DNA from: Ignavibacteriaceae bacterium
GTDB lineage: Bacteria; Bacteroidota; Ignavibacteria; Ignavibacteriales; Ignavibacteriaceae
Direction of reading: 5' to 3'
DNA: 8,845 bases
Assembly: GCA_019912505.1 (NCBI GenBank)
Contig: JAIOIM010000125.1
Location: 1-8,845 of the forward strand
In this document: piece by piece, positions 1 to 5,807 of the stretch
Position numbering within the stretch: position 1 is the first letter of the stretch
Layout of the letters: each line of letters starts with the position of its first letter
The notes under the pieces: generated by a model
The model's database searches: none
What the model saw: the letters and a program-made list of their open reading frames with translations, nothing else
What the model was told of the DNA's origin: nothing
Translations under genes and position numbers: made by a program

Positions 1-758
1 ATTATGTGCAGGTTACAGAAACATACGCAAAAATTATAAAGGAACATGGCGGCGAAATAAAAACATCAAGCAGGTTTTTAAAATTAGAAAAAACTGATTC
101 CCATTTTATTCTCGAAACTACTTCGGGTGAAGTGCGCTGCAAGTTTTTAATAAACTGCGGCGGGTTGTATTCCGACAGGATTGCAAAACTTTGCGGTGTT
201 GCGCCGAACCTTCAAATTATTCCGTTCCGCGGCGAGTATTACGAAATAAAACCGGAAAAAGAATATCTTGTAAAAAATTTAATTTATCCTGTTCCCGATC
301 CAAAGTTTCCATTTCTCGGCGTTCACTTTACAAGGATGATCAACGGTGGAGTTGAAGCAGGGCCCAACGCTGTGCTGGCGTTTAAACGTGAAGGCTACAC
401 TAATCGGGATTTCTCAGGCAGAGATATTGCACAAATGTTTTTGTATTCCGGTTTTTGGAAGATGGCGGCAAAACATTACAAGATGGGTATAAATGAATTC
501 GTCCGGTCATTCAGTAAAAAACGTTTTGTAAACGCTCTTCAAAAACTAATTCCAGAAGTCTGCGAAGAAGACATACATCCCGGCGGTGCAGGCGTGCGCG
601 CACAGGCTCTCGAACCCGGCGGAAAATTAGCGGATGATTTTAGAATTGTTGAAGCAGAAAAAATGGTACATGTTCTCAACGCGCCATCCCCTGCGGCAAC
701 TGCTTCAATCAGTATCGGTGACACAATTGCAGAACTTGTAATCAGAAGGATGGAGTAG
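1..758 (+). CDS. lhgO: L-2-hydroxyglutarate oxidase, C-terminal part (5' end outside window)
   Basis: FAD-dependent oxidoreductase of the LhgO/YgaF group, which oxidises L-2-hydroxyglutarate to 2-oxoglutarate. In E. coli the enzyme passes electrons to the membrane quinone pool. The reading frame is open to the left edge (codons start at position 3), so the GTG at 6 is an internal Val codon and not a start. About 252 residues are visible. Families of this type are usually near 400 residues, so the N-terminal third with the Rossmann FAD-binding glycine motif is missing. Counting from the GTG codon, clear family motifs are INCGGLYSDRIA (49-60), PFRGEYY (73-79), YPVPDP followed by PFLGVHFTR (94-110), GPNAVLAFKREGY (119-131), PGGAGVRAQA (192-201) and the FAD-site stretch NAPSPAATASISIG (225-238). 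The gene ends in TAG with no close downstream partner, and the next gene starts 279 bp later. Identification is strong. Activity cannot be judged without the N-terminus. Confidence 0.93.
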   Translation, partial: YVQVTETYAKIIKEHGGEIKTSSRFLKLEKTDSHFILETTSGEVRCKFLINCGGLYSDRIAKLCGVAPNLQIIPFRGEYYEIKPEKEYLVKNLIYPVPDPKFPFLGVHFTRMINGGVEAGPNAVLAFKREGYTNRDFSGRDIAQMFLYSGFWKMAAKHYKMGINEFVRSFSKKRFVNALQKLIPEVCEEDIHPGGAGVRAQALEPGGKLADDFRIVEAEKMVHVLNAPSPAATASISIGDTIAELVIRRME

Positions 759-880
759 GGTATAAAAAATATTCACTCTCGGCAAACGTAACGTTGAAAA
801 ATTATTTCAAGAGCATCATAACACCGCAGTACTGAAATATTGACCATACACCCCGACAACTTGACCAATGTTTTCTGGCT

Positions 881-909
881 TTGGTGATTTTATATTAGCA
901 CCAAGTTTT
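881..909 (+). terminator. Weak hairpin with short T tail, possible lhgO terminator
   Basis: TTGGTG (881-886) is the exact reverse complement of CACCAA (899-904). A T:G wobble can add one outer pair (880/905). The loop is 12 nt and TTTT follows at 906-909. The stem is short and the T run is interrupted, and the hairpin lies about 120 bp after the lhgO stop. It is therefore only a candidate for ending lhgO transcription. The rest of the 759-1037 spacer shows no gene I can support. Confidence 0.3.
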
Positions 910-1001
910 CAAAAAAAATTACGCAGACTGTTGAATTCTTAATAAAAGTTCATTATTATCGCACTCGCCGACTGTAAATTCTATTCTGTTTAAGATTATT
1001 A

Positions 1002-1009
1002 TAAATTTG
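1002..1009 (+). promoter_or_regulatory. Bacteroidota-type -7 box (TAAATTTG) upstream of the CBS gene
   Basis: TAAATTTG is an exact match to the TAnnTTTG -7 consensus known for Bacteroidota housekeeping sigma factors. It sits 28 bp before the ATG at 1038, which would give a short leader. No convincing TTG -33 element is visible at the expected distance; only TTC near 979-981. The 11-mer TAAATTTGCAA recurs on the minus strand ahead of tal-pgi (4380-4390). Confidence 0.4.
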
Positions 1010-1037
1010 CAATCATCATTAACAAAAGGAAAATTAT

Positions 1038-1475
1038 ATGAAAACTGTACGCGAAATGCTTTCTGAAAAAGGTTCATCAGTCTGGTCGATACCTTCAACA
1101 GCAACAGTGTTTGAAGCATTAAAAATGATGGCTGAAAGGGATGTCGGTGCTCTTCTCGTAGTAGATGATGAACAAATTGTGGGAATAATGACTGAAAGAG
1201 ATTATGCAAGAAAAGTTGCAATACTCGGCAGAACATCTAAAGAAGCGCCGGTAAAGGAAATTATGTCGGAACATGTTCTTTATGTTGGTGAAGACGAGTC
1301 GGTTGAGGAATGCATGGCTTTGATGATTACTAAAAGAGTGCGCCATTTGCCGGTTTTAAAAGAAGGTAAACTCAACGGATTAATTTCAATCGGTGATGTT
1401 GTAAAAGGAATTATTGACGAAAAAGAATTCACCATAGGTCAGCTTACACATTATATAACGGGACACTCTTTGTAA
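1038..1475 (+). CDS. Stand-alone two-CBS-domain protein
   Basis: Soluble 145-residue protein made almost entirely of a tandem CBS (Bateman) pair. CBS1 spans about residues 14-65 with GIMTERDYARKV (49-60). CBS2 spans about 77-128 with RHLPVL (102-107) and GLISIGDVVKG (114-124). Such modules bind adenosyl ligands (AMP, ATP, SAM, NADH or similar) in the cleft between domains and work as energy or redox sensors. The TERD and S-x-GD segments after the last strands are the usual ribose/phosphate-contacting positions. The C-terminal tail FTIGQLTHYITG (131-142) is typical of the COG0517-like single-pair subfamily. No enzyme or DNA-binding domain is attached, so partner and ligand are unknown. The ATG is preceded by an AGGA at about 8 nt (1028-1031) and the protein has full family length. 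It is monocistronic: a terminator follows at 1527-1564 and tal-pgi is convergent. Confidence 0.9.
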   Translation: MKTVREMLSEKGSSVWSIPSTATVFEALKMMAERDVGALLVVDDEQIVGIMTERDYARKVAILGRTSKEAPVKEIMSEHVLYVGEDESVEECMALMITKRVRHLPVLKEGKLNGLISIGDVVKGIIDEKEFTIGQLTHYITGHSL

Positions 1476-1505
1476 TGTACAATGAGCAATGTATAATGTA
1501 CAATT
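1473..1505 (+). repeat. Heptanucleotide tandem repeat, copy 1 (AATGTAC type)
   Basis: Starting at 1474 the sequence reads as four 7-bp units plus a partial: AATGTAC, AATGAGC, AATGTAT, AATGTAC, AATT. The 33-bp block matches the reverse complement of 5298-5330 at 30 of 33 positions, with the three mismatches clustered at 1484-1486. Its first three bases are the TAA stop codon of the CBS gene. Degenerate heptamer arrays are known intergenic elements in some bacteria (for example the STRR repeats of cyanobacteria), but I do not recognise a named family here. Confidence 0.75.
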
Positions 1506-1523
1506 GAAGATTTTATACAGAAT

Positions 1524-1564
1524 AAAGCACGCAGGTCAGAATGATGTGCGTGCCTTTTTGTTTT
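1524..1564 (+). terminator. Rho-independent terminator between convergent CBS gene and tal-pgi
   Basis: GCACGCA (1527-1533) and TGCGTGC (1547-1553) form a perfect 7-bp GC-rich stem with a 13-nt loop. TTTTTGTTTT follows at 1555-1564. AAA (1524-1526) can pair with the first Ts past a bulged C. Read on the minus strand the same stem is followed by TTTATT, so it may also stop tal-pgi transcripts, more weakly. The T tail reaches the tal-pgi stop codon (1563-1565). Confidence 0.75.
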
Positions 1565-4325
1565 AAACTGAAGCGGTAATTTTTTTTATGCCATCAATAA
1601 TATCATCCTCAATATGAAAACGAATTACTCGCCTCCCGCTGTTTTGTAACGCTTTCAAATCACCCTGAGCTTGAGCTGTAACAAGTGTGTAAAATGAATA
1701 TCCTTTTTCGGGCACTTCAATATCGGTAACCGCAGAGGATGTAATTTGAATAAACAAACCTTTGTTACCATCGCCTTTGTGCAATTGTCCTGTTGAATGT
1801 AAAAACCTCGGACCGTATCCTATTGTTACTGCTGTTTTATATTTTGCGGTTAGTTTTTGTCTTAGTTCAGCAAGGGCGGCATTTGTCTTTTCATCGGGGG
1901 CAATAAATGCCATTATCGCTATGTAATTGTTTGATGAAATATCATTCGTCAAATTATTTACAGCTTCATCAAATGACGGCACATCCCCGTATACAGCTAC
2001 ATTTCCTTTTATTCCAACGGGATTTTCTTTTGGAAGTCTGCCGGTCTCTTTATAACTTTTCATGCTTTCATTTGCAAGTGATTTTGCAAGCTGCACATTC
2101 GGCTGATTAAAAGGATTTATTTTCAAAACCGCACCAGTTAAAGCTGTAGCGGCTTCCCACAAGAAAAATTGCTTTCCAATATCGTATTTATCGTTTAGTA
2201 AAAAATTGATGACCGAGAAACCCGAATCAGTAAGAGCTTTTATTTGATCGTTATTTGTTTCATCATTTTTAATTTGAAGATTAACAAAAACTCTATCTTG
2301 GTTGTAAGTATCCGGCGAATAAAAAATCTCATCAACCACTGGAAGAATACCCTTGCCTTCTTTCCCCGTACTTTCGGCAACAAGCTGTTCAACCCATGTT
2401 GGAAACGATGAAATATTCTGAGATGAAATAAAAGTTAATTTGTCCTTGCCCGCCAGGGCTAACTCGCCAAGCAGCGCTCCGATGTATAAACCGGGATTTG
2501 CGTTAAGATTTTTTTCTTTACATGCGATATGCATTAATGAAGCTTCTTTGAGTAGACGATTTACATCTACACCGATTAATGCCGCCGGCACAAGTCCGAA
2601 ATAAGTTAACGCAGAAAATCTTCCGCCAACATTTGGCTGCGTTAAGAAGATTTTTCTAAATTGTTTTTCAGAAGCAAGTTTTTCGAGACTCGAATCGGGG
2701 TCGGTAATAGCGATAAAATTATTACCGGGAGTTGCGGTAAGTTTTTTCAACTCGCTATAAAAGAAATAGAAGAATGACATCGTTTCTGTAGTGCCTCCCG
2801 ATTTCGAAGCTACGATAAACAGAGTGCGATTCAAATCAAGTTTATCGTTTAATGCTTTTACCGCATCGGGGTGAGTAGAATCGCAAACCGATAAAGTAGG
2901 ATATCCTTCCTGTTTTCCGAATGTTTTAAAAAATACTTCGGGTGCAAGACTGCTGCCGCCCATACCAAGAACCACAACATCATCAAAAAGAGATTTAACT
3001 TCTTCAACAAAGAAGATTAAATCTTCAACATTGGTCTGCATTTCTTCGGGCAGAGTAAGCCAGCCAAGCCTATCCGAAAGTTCTTTATCATCTTCCTTTT
3101 TTTCTTTCCATACTGTCGGGTCGGCATTTAAAAAACGGCTTAATGTATTTTCATCTTTCCAGCTTTTTAATCTGGCTTCAACTTTTTTTTTAAGCTCAGG
3201 GTTTATGTTTACATCCGGCGATAGAGAAAGAAACAAATCTTTTTTCTTTTCAACACCGGCAAGCAAATCAACAAAAGCATCGGCAAAAAGTTTAACGCCA
3301 TCCTTTAATAATTTATCAGTAACCGCTTCAAAATTTATTCCTGCTTCCTCAAGTTTATTCATATTCGATGCGGCAGTATTAATATCGTTCTCTATTCTAA
3401 CTTCCGGTTTACCGTGATCTTTATATGCATCAAGTGTAGACGGCGGGACTGTATTTACAGTATCGGTGCCAATCAACTCTTCAACATAAAGTATATCAAG
3501 GTATGATGGATTTTTTGTGCTTGTGCTAGCCCACAACAAACGCTGCTTTTGTGCGCCGATATCTTCAAGCTTTTTAAAACGCTCGGAAGCAAATAATTTT
3601 TTCCCGTTTTGATAAACAAGTTTTGCGTTATCTATTGCTGCCCTGCCCTGCAATGCTTTGTTACCTTTTTCTTCGAGCAGTTTATCAACAAGACTATCGA
3701 TTCTGCTAATAAAAAAACTTGCTACAGAAGCTACATTTTTTACAGACTGACCGTTTGCGGCGCGTTCTTCAAGTCCGCTTATAAATGCACCAACAACATC
3801 CGCATACATTTTGGGCGAAAAAATTAAAGTGACGTTTACATTTATTCCTTCGCTTATAACTTTTTTTATAGCCGGAAGCCCTTGAAGAGTAGCCGGAATT
3901 TTTATCATCACATTCGGTTTGTTTACCCACTTGAAAAGACGGCGGGCTTCTTCAATGGTTGCTTCGGTTTTATAGGCAAGGTCGGGTGAAACCTCTAAAC
4001 TTACATACCCATCTATTCCGTTTGTTTTTTTATAAACCGGCAGAAGCACATCCGCCGCGTCCCGAATGTCTTTTACTGCTAAAGCTTCATATAAATCTTT
4101 TGGGCTCGCGTCTTTGTTTTCTGCTAAAAGCTGCAAAAGTTGTTCATCATAATCGCTCCCCTGCGAAATAGCTTTTTGAAAAATTGAAGGGTTGCTTGTA
4201 ACACCTTTCAAATTTATTTCATCAATCAAATTTTTTAATTCCCCTTTTTTTAACATACCACGACTTATATTATCGAGCCATATGCTTTGTCCGAATTTGC
4301 TTAACTCAACTATAGGATTGCTCAT
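1563..4325 (-). CDS. tal-pgi: Bifunctional transaldolase / glucose-6-phosphate isomerase fusion
   Basis: A 920-residue cytosolic fusion joining two sugar-phosphate enzymes. The N-terminal part (about 1-370) is transaldolase, which moves a dihydroxyacetone unit between sedoheptulose 7-phosphate and glyceraldehyde 3-phosphate. It shows TSNPSIFQ (43-50), VMIKIPAT (139-146) with Schiff-base Lys142, and WASTSTKNP (265-273). The C-terminal part (about 390-920) is phosphoglucose isomerase, interconverting glucose 6-phosphate and fructose 6-phosphate. It shows GMGGSSLAP (454-462), phosphate-binding SKSGGTTET (507-515), the PGI signature around GGRFS (567-571), EQLVAESTGK (646-655) with the likely catalytic Glu, NPFNQPNVQLAK (737-748) and HSTGQLHKGD (843-852) with Lys850. 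Key motifs of both halves look intact. Both activities meet at fructose 6-phosphate, so the fusion links glycolysis and the non-oxidative pentose phosphate pathway. The ATG has a GGAG Shine-Dalgarno 5 nt upstream. The gene is monocistronic, between a terminator and a divergent lipoprotein gene. This fused architecture is an established family. Confidence 0.96.
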   Translation of the reverse strand: MSNPIVELSKFGQSIWLDNISRGMLKKGELKNLIDEINLKGVTSNPSIFQKAISQGSDYDEQLLQLLAENKDASPKDLYEALAVKDIRDAADVLLPVYKKTNGIDGYVSLEVSPDLAYKTEATIEEARRLFKWVNKPNVMIKIPATLQGLPAIKKVISEGINVNVTLIFSPKMYADVVGAFISGLEERAANGQSVKNVASVASFFISRIDSLVDKLLEEKGNKALQGRAAIDNAKLVYQNGKKLFASERFKKLEDIGAQKQRLLWASTSTKNPSYLDILYVEELIGTDTVNTVPPSTLDAYKDHGKPEVRIENDINTAASNMNKLEEAGINFEAVTDKLLKDGVKLFADAFVDLLAGVEKKKDLFLSLSPDVNINPELKKKVEARLKSWKDENTLSRFLNADPTVWKEKKEDDKELSDRLGWLTLPEEMQTNVEDLIFFVEEVKSLFDDVVVLGMGGSSLAPEVFFKTFGKQEGYPTLSVCDSTHPDAVKALNDKLDLNRTLFIVASKSGGTTETMSFFYFFYSELKKLTATPGNNFIAITDPDSSLEKLASEKQFRKIFLTQPNVGGRFSALTYFGLVPAALIGVDVNRLLKEASLMHIACKEKNLNANPGLYIGALLGELALAGKDKLTFISSQNISSFPTWVEQLVAESTGKEGKGILPVVDEIFYSPDTYNQDRVFVNLQIKNDETNNDQIKALTDSGFSVINFLLNDKYDIGKQFFLWEAATALTGAVLKINPFNQPNVQLAKSLANESMKSYKETGRLPKENPVGIKGNVAVYGDVPSFDEAVNNLTNDISSNNYIAIMAFIAPDEKTNAALAELRQKLTAKYKTAVTIGYGPRFLHSTGQLHKGDGNKGLFIQITSSAVTDIEVPEKGYSFYTLVTAQAQGDLKALQNSGRRVIRFHIEDDIIDGIKKITASV

Positions 4326-4379
4326 CTAAACTCCGGTTGTTTTCATTTTAAAATCTTATATTCTTACGTCAAATATGTG

Positions 4380-4390
4380 TTGCAAATTTA
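4380..4390 (-). promoter_or_regulatory. Candidate -7 promoter box for tal-pgi (TAAATTTGCAA)
   Basis: On the minus strand this reads TAAATTTGCAA, containing an exact TAnnTTTG box about 55 bp before the tal-pgi ATG. It is identical over 11 nt to the box ahead of the CBS gene (1002-1012). No clear TTG -33 element is seen at the normal spacing, so this is a candidate only. Confidence 0.35.
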
Positions 4391-4416
4391 CAAAAATATT
4401 TTCACCTTTTTTTTGT

Positions 4417-4424
4417 TATATTTC
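4417..4424 (+). promoter_or_regulatory. Weak -7-like box upstream of the lipoprotein gene
   Basis: TATATTTC matches TAnnTTTG at 7 of 8 positions and lies 22 bp before the ATG at 4447. No TTG is found at a suitable -33 distance. The 121-bp spacer (4326-4446) must hold the promoters for both divergent genes, and this is the best plus-strand candidate in it. Confidence 0.25.
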
Positions 4425-4446
4425 TCATCAAAGAAACGAGACGAAT

Positions 4447-5004
4447 ATGCGACAAATTTTAATTTTGATGATTGTGGCAGGGTGCTGCGTGTCATGCAAC
4501 GAAAGCGACCGAACTGCTTTATCCGTTACCGACTACTTTCCGCTACAGATTGATAATAGCTGGACATATTCCGATGGACATAATGAATGGAGAGTAGAAG
4601 TTGCTGGTTATAAAAATATTGAAGGGAATAATTACGCTGAAGTAGTTAGAAGCTATAAGCTAAGTACAGATACGGTATATTATCGTACAGATGGTGATAA
4701 TAAAGTATATGTTTATAATCACGGTCAAGAATTTGTTGTTATTGATTTTGAAAAGTTGAAAGATGATAGTTGGGAATCGGTAAACGGATATTATGAAAAA
4801 ATATCAAGCATTGGTGGTAAGTTTGATTCTCCAGCCGGCAAATTTGAAAATGTTGTTGAAATATATTCCCACAACAAACAGATTGCCGATGCATTTGAAA
4901 TACGAAAATATGCGCCGGGTGTCGGGCTTATAGAAACCACAGCATTCAGAAAAAATTCAATTTTAATTAGTGCATTTGTAAACGGTGTAAATTATCCGCA
5001 ATAA
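4447..5004 (+). CDS. Putative lipoprotein of unknown function
   Basis: A 185-residue protein starting with a short hydrophobic leader, MRQILILMIVAGC. VAGC (10-13) fits the lipobox well. A second cysteine at 17 (CVSC) could also be the lipidated residue and would give a more usual 16-residue leader. The mature part is rich in Tyr, aromatic and beta-prone residues: DYFPLQIDNSWTY near the start, YYRTDGDNKVYVY in the middle, and YAPGVGLIE (counted from the RKYAPG stretch) near the end. I know this pattern from small lipoproteins of Ignavibacteriota and relatives, where no function is assigned. I infer a beta-rich envelope protein and cannot assign a role. The reading frame is open back to 4375, but the ATG at 4447 is chosen because it places the signal sequence at the N-terminus; an earlier start would add 24 residues unlike a leader. 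It is the first gene of a likely operon: the next gene's Shine-Dalgarno overlaps this stop codon. Confidence 0.8.
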   Translation: MRQILILMIVAGCCVSCNESDRTALSVTDYFPLQIDNSWTYSDGHNEWRVEVAGYKNIEGNNYAEVVRSYKLSTDTVYYRTDGDNKVYVYNHGQEFVVIDFEKLKDDSWESVNGYYEKISSIGGKFDSPAGKFENVVEIYSHNKQIADAFEIRKYAPGVGLIETTAFRKNSILISAFVNGVNYPQ

Positions 5005-5010
5005 AGGAGG
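5003..5010 (+). promoter_or_regulatory. Consensus Shine-Dalgarno overlapping the upstream stop codon
   Basis: AAAGGAGG is a near-perfect anti-16S match, 5 nt before the ATG at 5016, and it overlaps the TAA of the lipoprotein gene (5002-5004). Most other genes in the window have weak or no Shine-Dalgarno, so this predicts strong translation of the small membrane protein and supports co-transcription of the two genes. Confidence 0.8.
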
Positions 5011-5015
5011 CTCAT

Positions 5016-5291
5016 ATGTCTTTCATTGAAATAATTTTGTTATTAATAGTTGCCGCTTTAACCGGCAGTATAGGCAAAGCAATATCCGGTTATTCTCACG
5101 GCGGATGTATTGTAAATATAGTAGTTGGTTTTATCGGTGCGTTAATAGGGACCTGGATTGCAAGACAGATGAAACTACCGGAGCTTTTTGTTTTGGATAT
5201 AGGTAATAAAAGCTTCCCGGTAATTTGGGCTATTATTGGCGCCGTTGTCTTTACATCTGTCTTAGGGATACTATCATCCAGGAAATCTTAA
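5016..5291 (+). CDS. GlsB/YeaQ/YmgE-family small membrane protein
   Basis: A 91-residue, very hydrophobic inner-membrane protein with three predicted membrane segments at about residues 4-16 (continuing through a glycine-rich turn), 31-49 and 66-86. The glycine pattern GSIGKAISG (17-25), VGFIGALIGTWIAR (37-50) and AIIGAVVFTSVLGIL is that of the transglycosylase-associated protein family (Pfam Transgly_assoc; GlsB/YeaQ/YmgE). Members are general-stress-induced in several bacteria. The molecular role is unsettled; the 'transglycosylase' label is historical and no catalytic domain is present. It lies 11 bp after the lipoprotein gene with a strong ribosome site, so the two are probably co-expressed. 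A marR gene follows after 69 bp, which hints at stress-linked control, by inference. The segment between the second and third helices (51-65) is longer and more polar than in the shortest members. Confidence 0.85.
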   Translation: MSFIEIILLLIVAALTGSIGKAISGYSHGGCIVNIVVGFIGALIGTWIARQMKLPELFVLDIGNKSFPVIWAIIGAVVFTSVLGILSSRKS

Positions 5292-5297
5292 TCAAAA

Positions 5298-5330
5298 AAT
5301 TGTACATTATACATTGTGAATTGTACATTA
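5298..5330 (-). repeat. Heptanucleotide tandem repeat, copy 2 (inverted relative to copy 1)
   Basis: Read on the minus strand from 5329 this is AATGTAC, AATTCAC, AATGTAT, AATGTAC, AATT: the same unit order as 1474-1505, with a variant second unit. It occupies most of the 69-bp gap between the glsB-like gene and marR and would lie in the marR leader or promoter. It contains TGTA-N5-TACA at 5301-5313 and a TGTACA palindrome at its other end, so an operator role is an alternative to a plain repeat. Confidence 0.7.
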
Positions 5331-5360
5331 GTTTGCTGTAAAACAATTTATGAGATTAGT

Positions 5361-5807
5361 ATGGGAACAAATTACAAAGGAACGAGACAGGAAGTAATAG
5401 CATTAAACTCGTTTATAAAATTAATTAGATGTGCGGAAAGCCTAACTTCAAGACTGCATCCCATTTTAACTGAAGCAGGTTTAACCGAAAGCCAGTTTAG
5501 TATACTTGACGCGGTTAACCAAATCGGTCCGCTCTCACAAAAAGAACTCGGTAAAAAATTATTGAAGAGCGGCGGCAACATTACTATGGTTATTGATAAT
5601 CTTGAGAGACGCGGGTTTGTTAGACGCGAAAAAAATGTTGCGGACAGAAGGTTTTTTACTATTTACCTCACAGGTGAAGGGCGCAGCGTGATTGAAAAAA
5701 CTTTTCCGACTGTGTTAAAGGCGGTAGTTGAGGAGATGAAAGTATTAACGGATGAAGAACACCTTCTTTTACAGCACAGTTGTAAAATACTCGGTAAAAA
5801 AAGTTAG
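5361..5807 (+). CDS. MarR-family winged-helix transcriptional regulator
   Basis: A 148-residue MarR-type dimeric DNA-binding protein. An N-terminal dimerisation helix (about 10-40) leads into a wHTH: GLTESQFSILDAV (40-52), LSQKELGKKLLKSGGNITMVIDNLERRGFV (58-87, containing the recognition helix), then the wing RREKNVADRRFFTIYLT (88-104) with the conserved D-R-R. A C-terminal helix closes the dimer interface. Such regulators are usually repressors released by phenolics, oxidants or other small ligands; the ligand cannot be told from sequence. A single Cys24 lies in the N-terminal helix and does not match the OhrR sensing position I would expect. The frame is open upstream to 5316, but that start would lie inside the heptamer repeat and add an unrelated Cys-rich stretch. 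The ATG at 5361 gives the family-typical MGTNYKGT start. Shine-Dalgarno is weak. The 3' end overlaps the convergent sirtuin gene by 3 bp of stop codon. Confidence 0.9.
   Translation: MGTNYKGTRQEVIALNSFIKLIRCAESLTSRLHPILTEAGLTESQFSILDAVNQIGPLSQKELGKKLLKSGGNITMVIDNLERRGFVRREKNVADRRFFTIYLTGEGRSVIEKTFPTVLKAVVEEMKVLTDEEHLLLQHSCKILGKKS

Noticed and set aside
6..8. GTG at position 6 as the start of lhgO
   Set aside because: The frame is open to the window edge and the visible protein lacks the N-terminal FAD-binding third, so this codon is internal.
919..1236. 105-residue minus-strand open frame over the CBS promoter and 5' half
   Set aside because: Its composition is Phe/Leu/His-rich shadow coding, it is antisense to the CBS domain, and it covers the likely promoter. 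No motif supports it.
3031..3417. 128-residue plus-strand open frame inside tal-pgi
   Set aside because: It is antisense to a strongly supported gene, is Ser/Phe-rich low-complexity sequence, has no recognisable domain, and mirrors the codon pattern of the real frame.
4345..4354. Palindrome ATTTTAAAAT between tal-pgi and the lipoprotein gene
   Set aside because: It is a 10-bp palindrome of only A and T in AT-rich spacer DNA; no spacing or second copy supports an operator.
1473..5330. Composite transposon or mobile island bounded by the inverted heptamer repeats
   Set aside because: There is no transposase or integrase and no target-site duplication; the genes between are housekeeping and the repeats are tandem heptamers, unlike terminal inverted repeats.
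5350..5397. 15-codon upstream open frame starting with ATG at 5350, out of frame with and overlapping the marR start
   Set aside because: It has no Shine-Dalgarno and no sequence feature suggesting a leader peptide. Such short frames are common by chance in AT-rich DNA, so a regulatory uORF cannot be supported.
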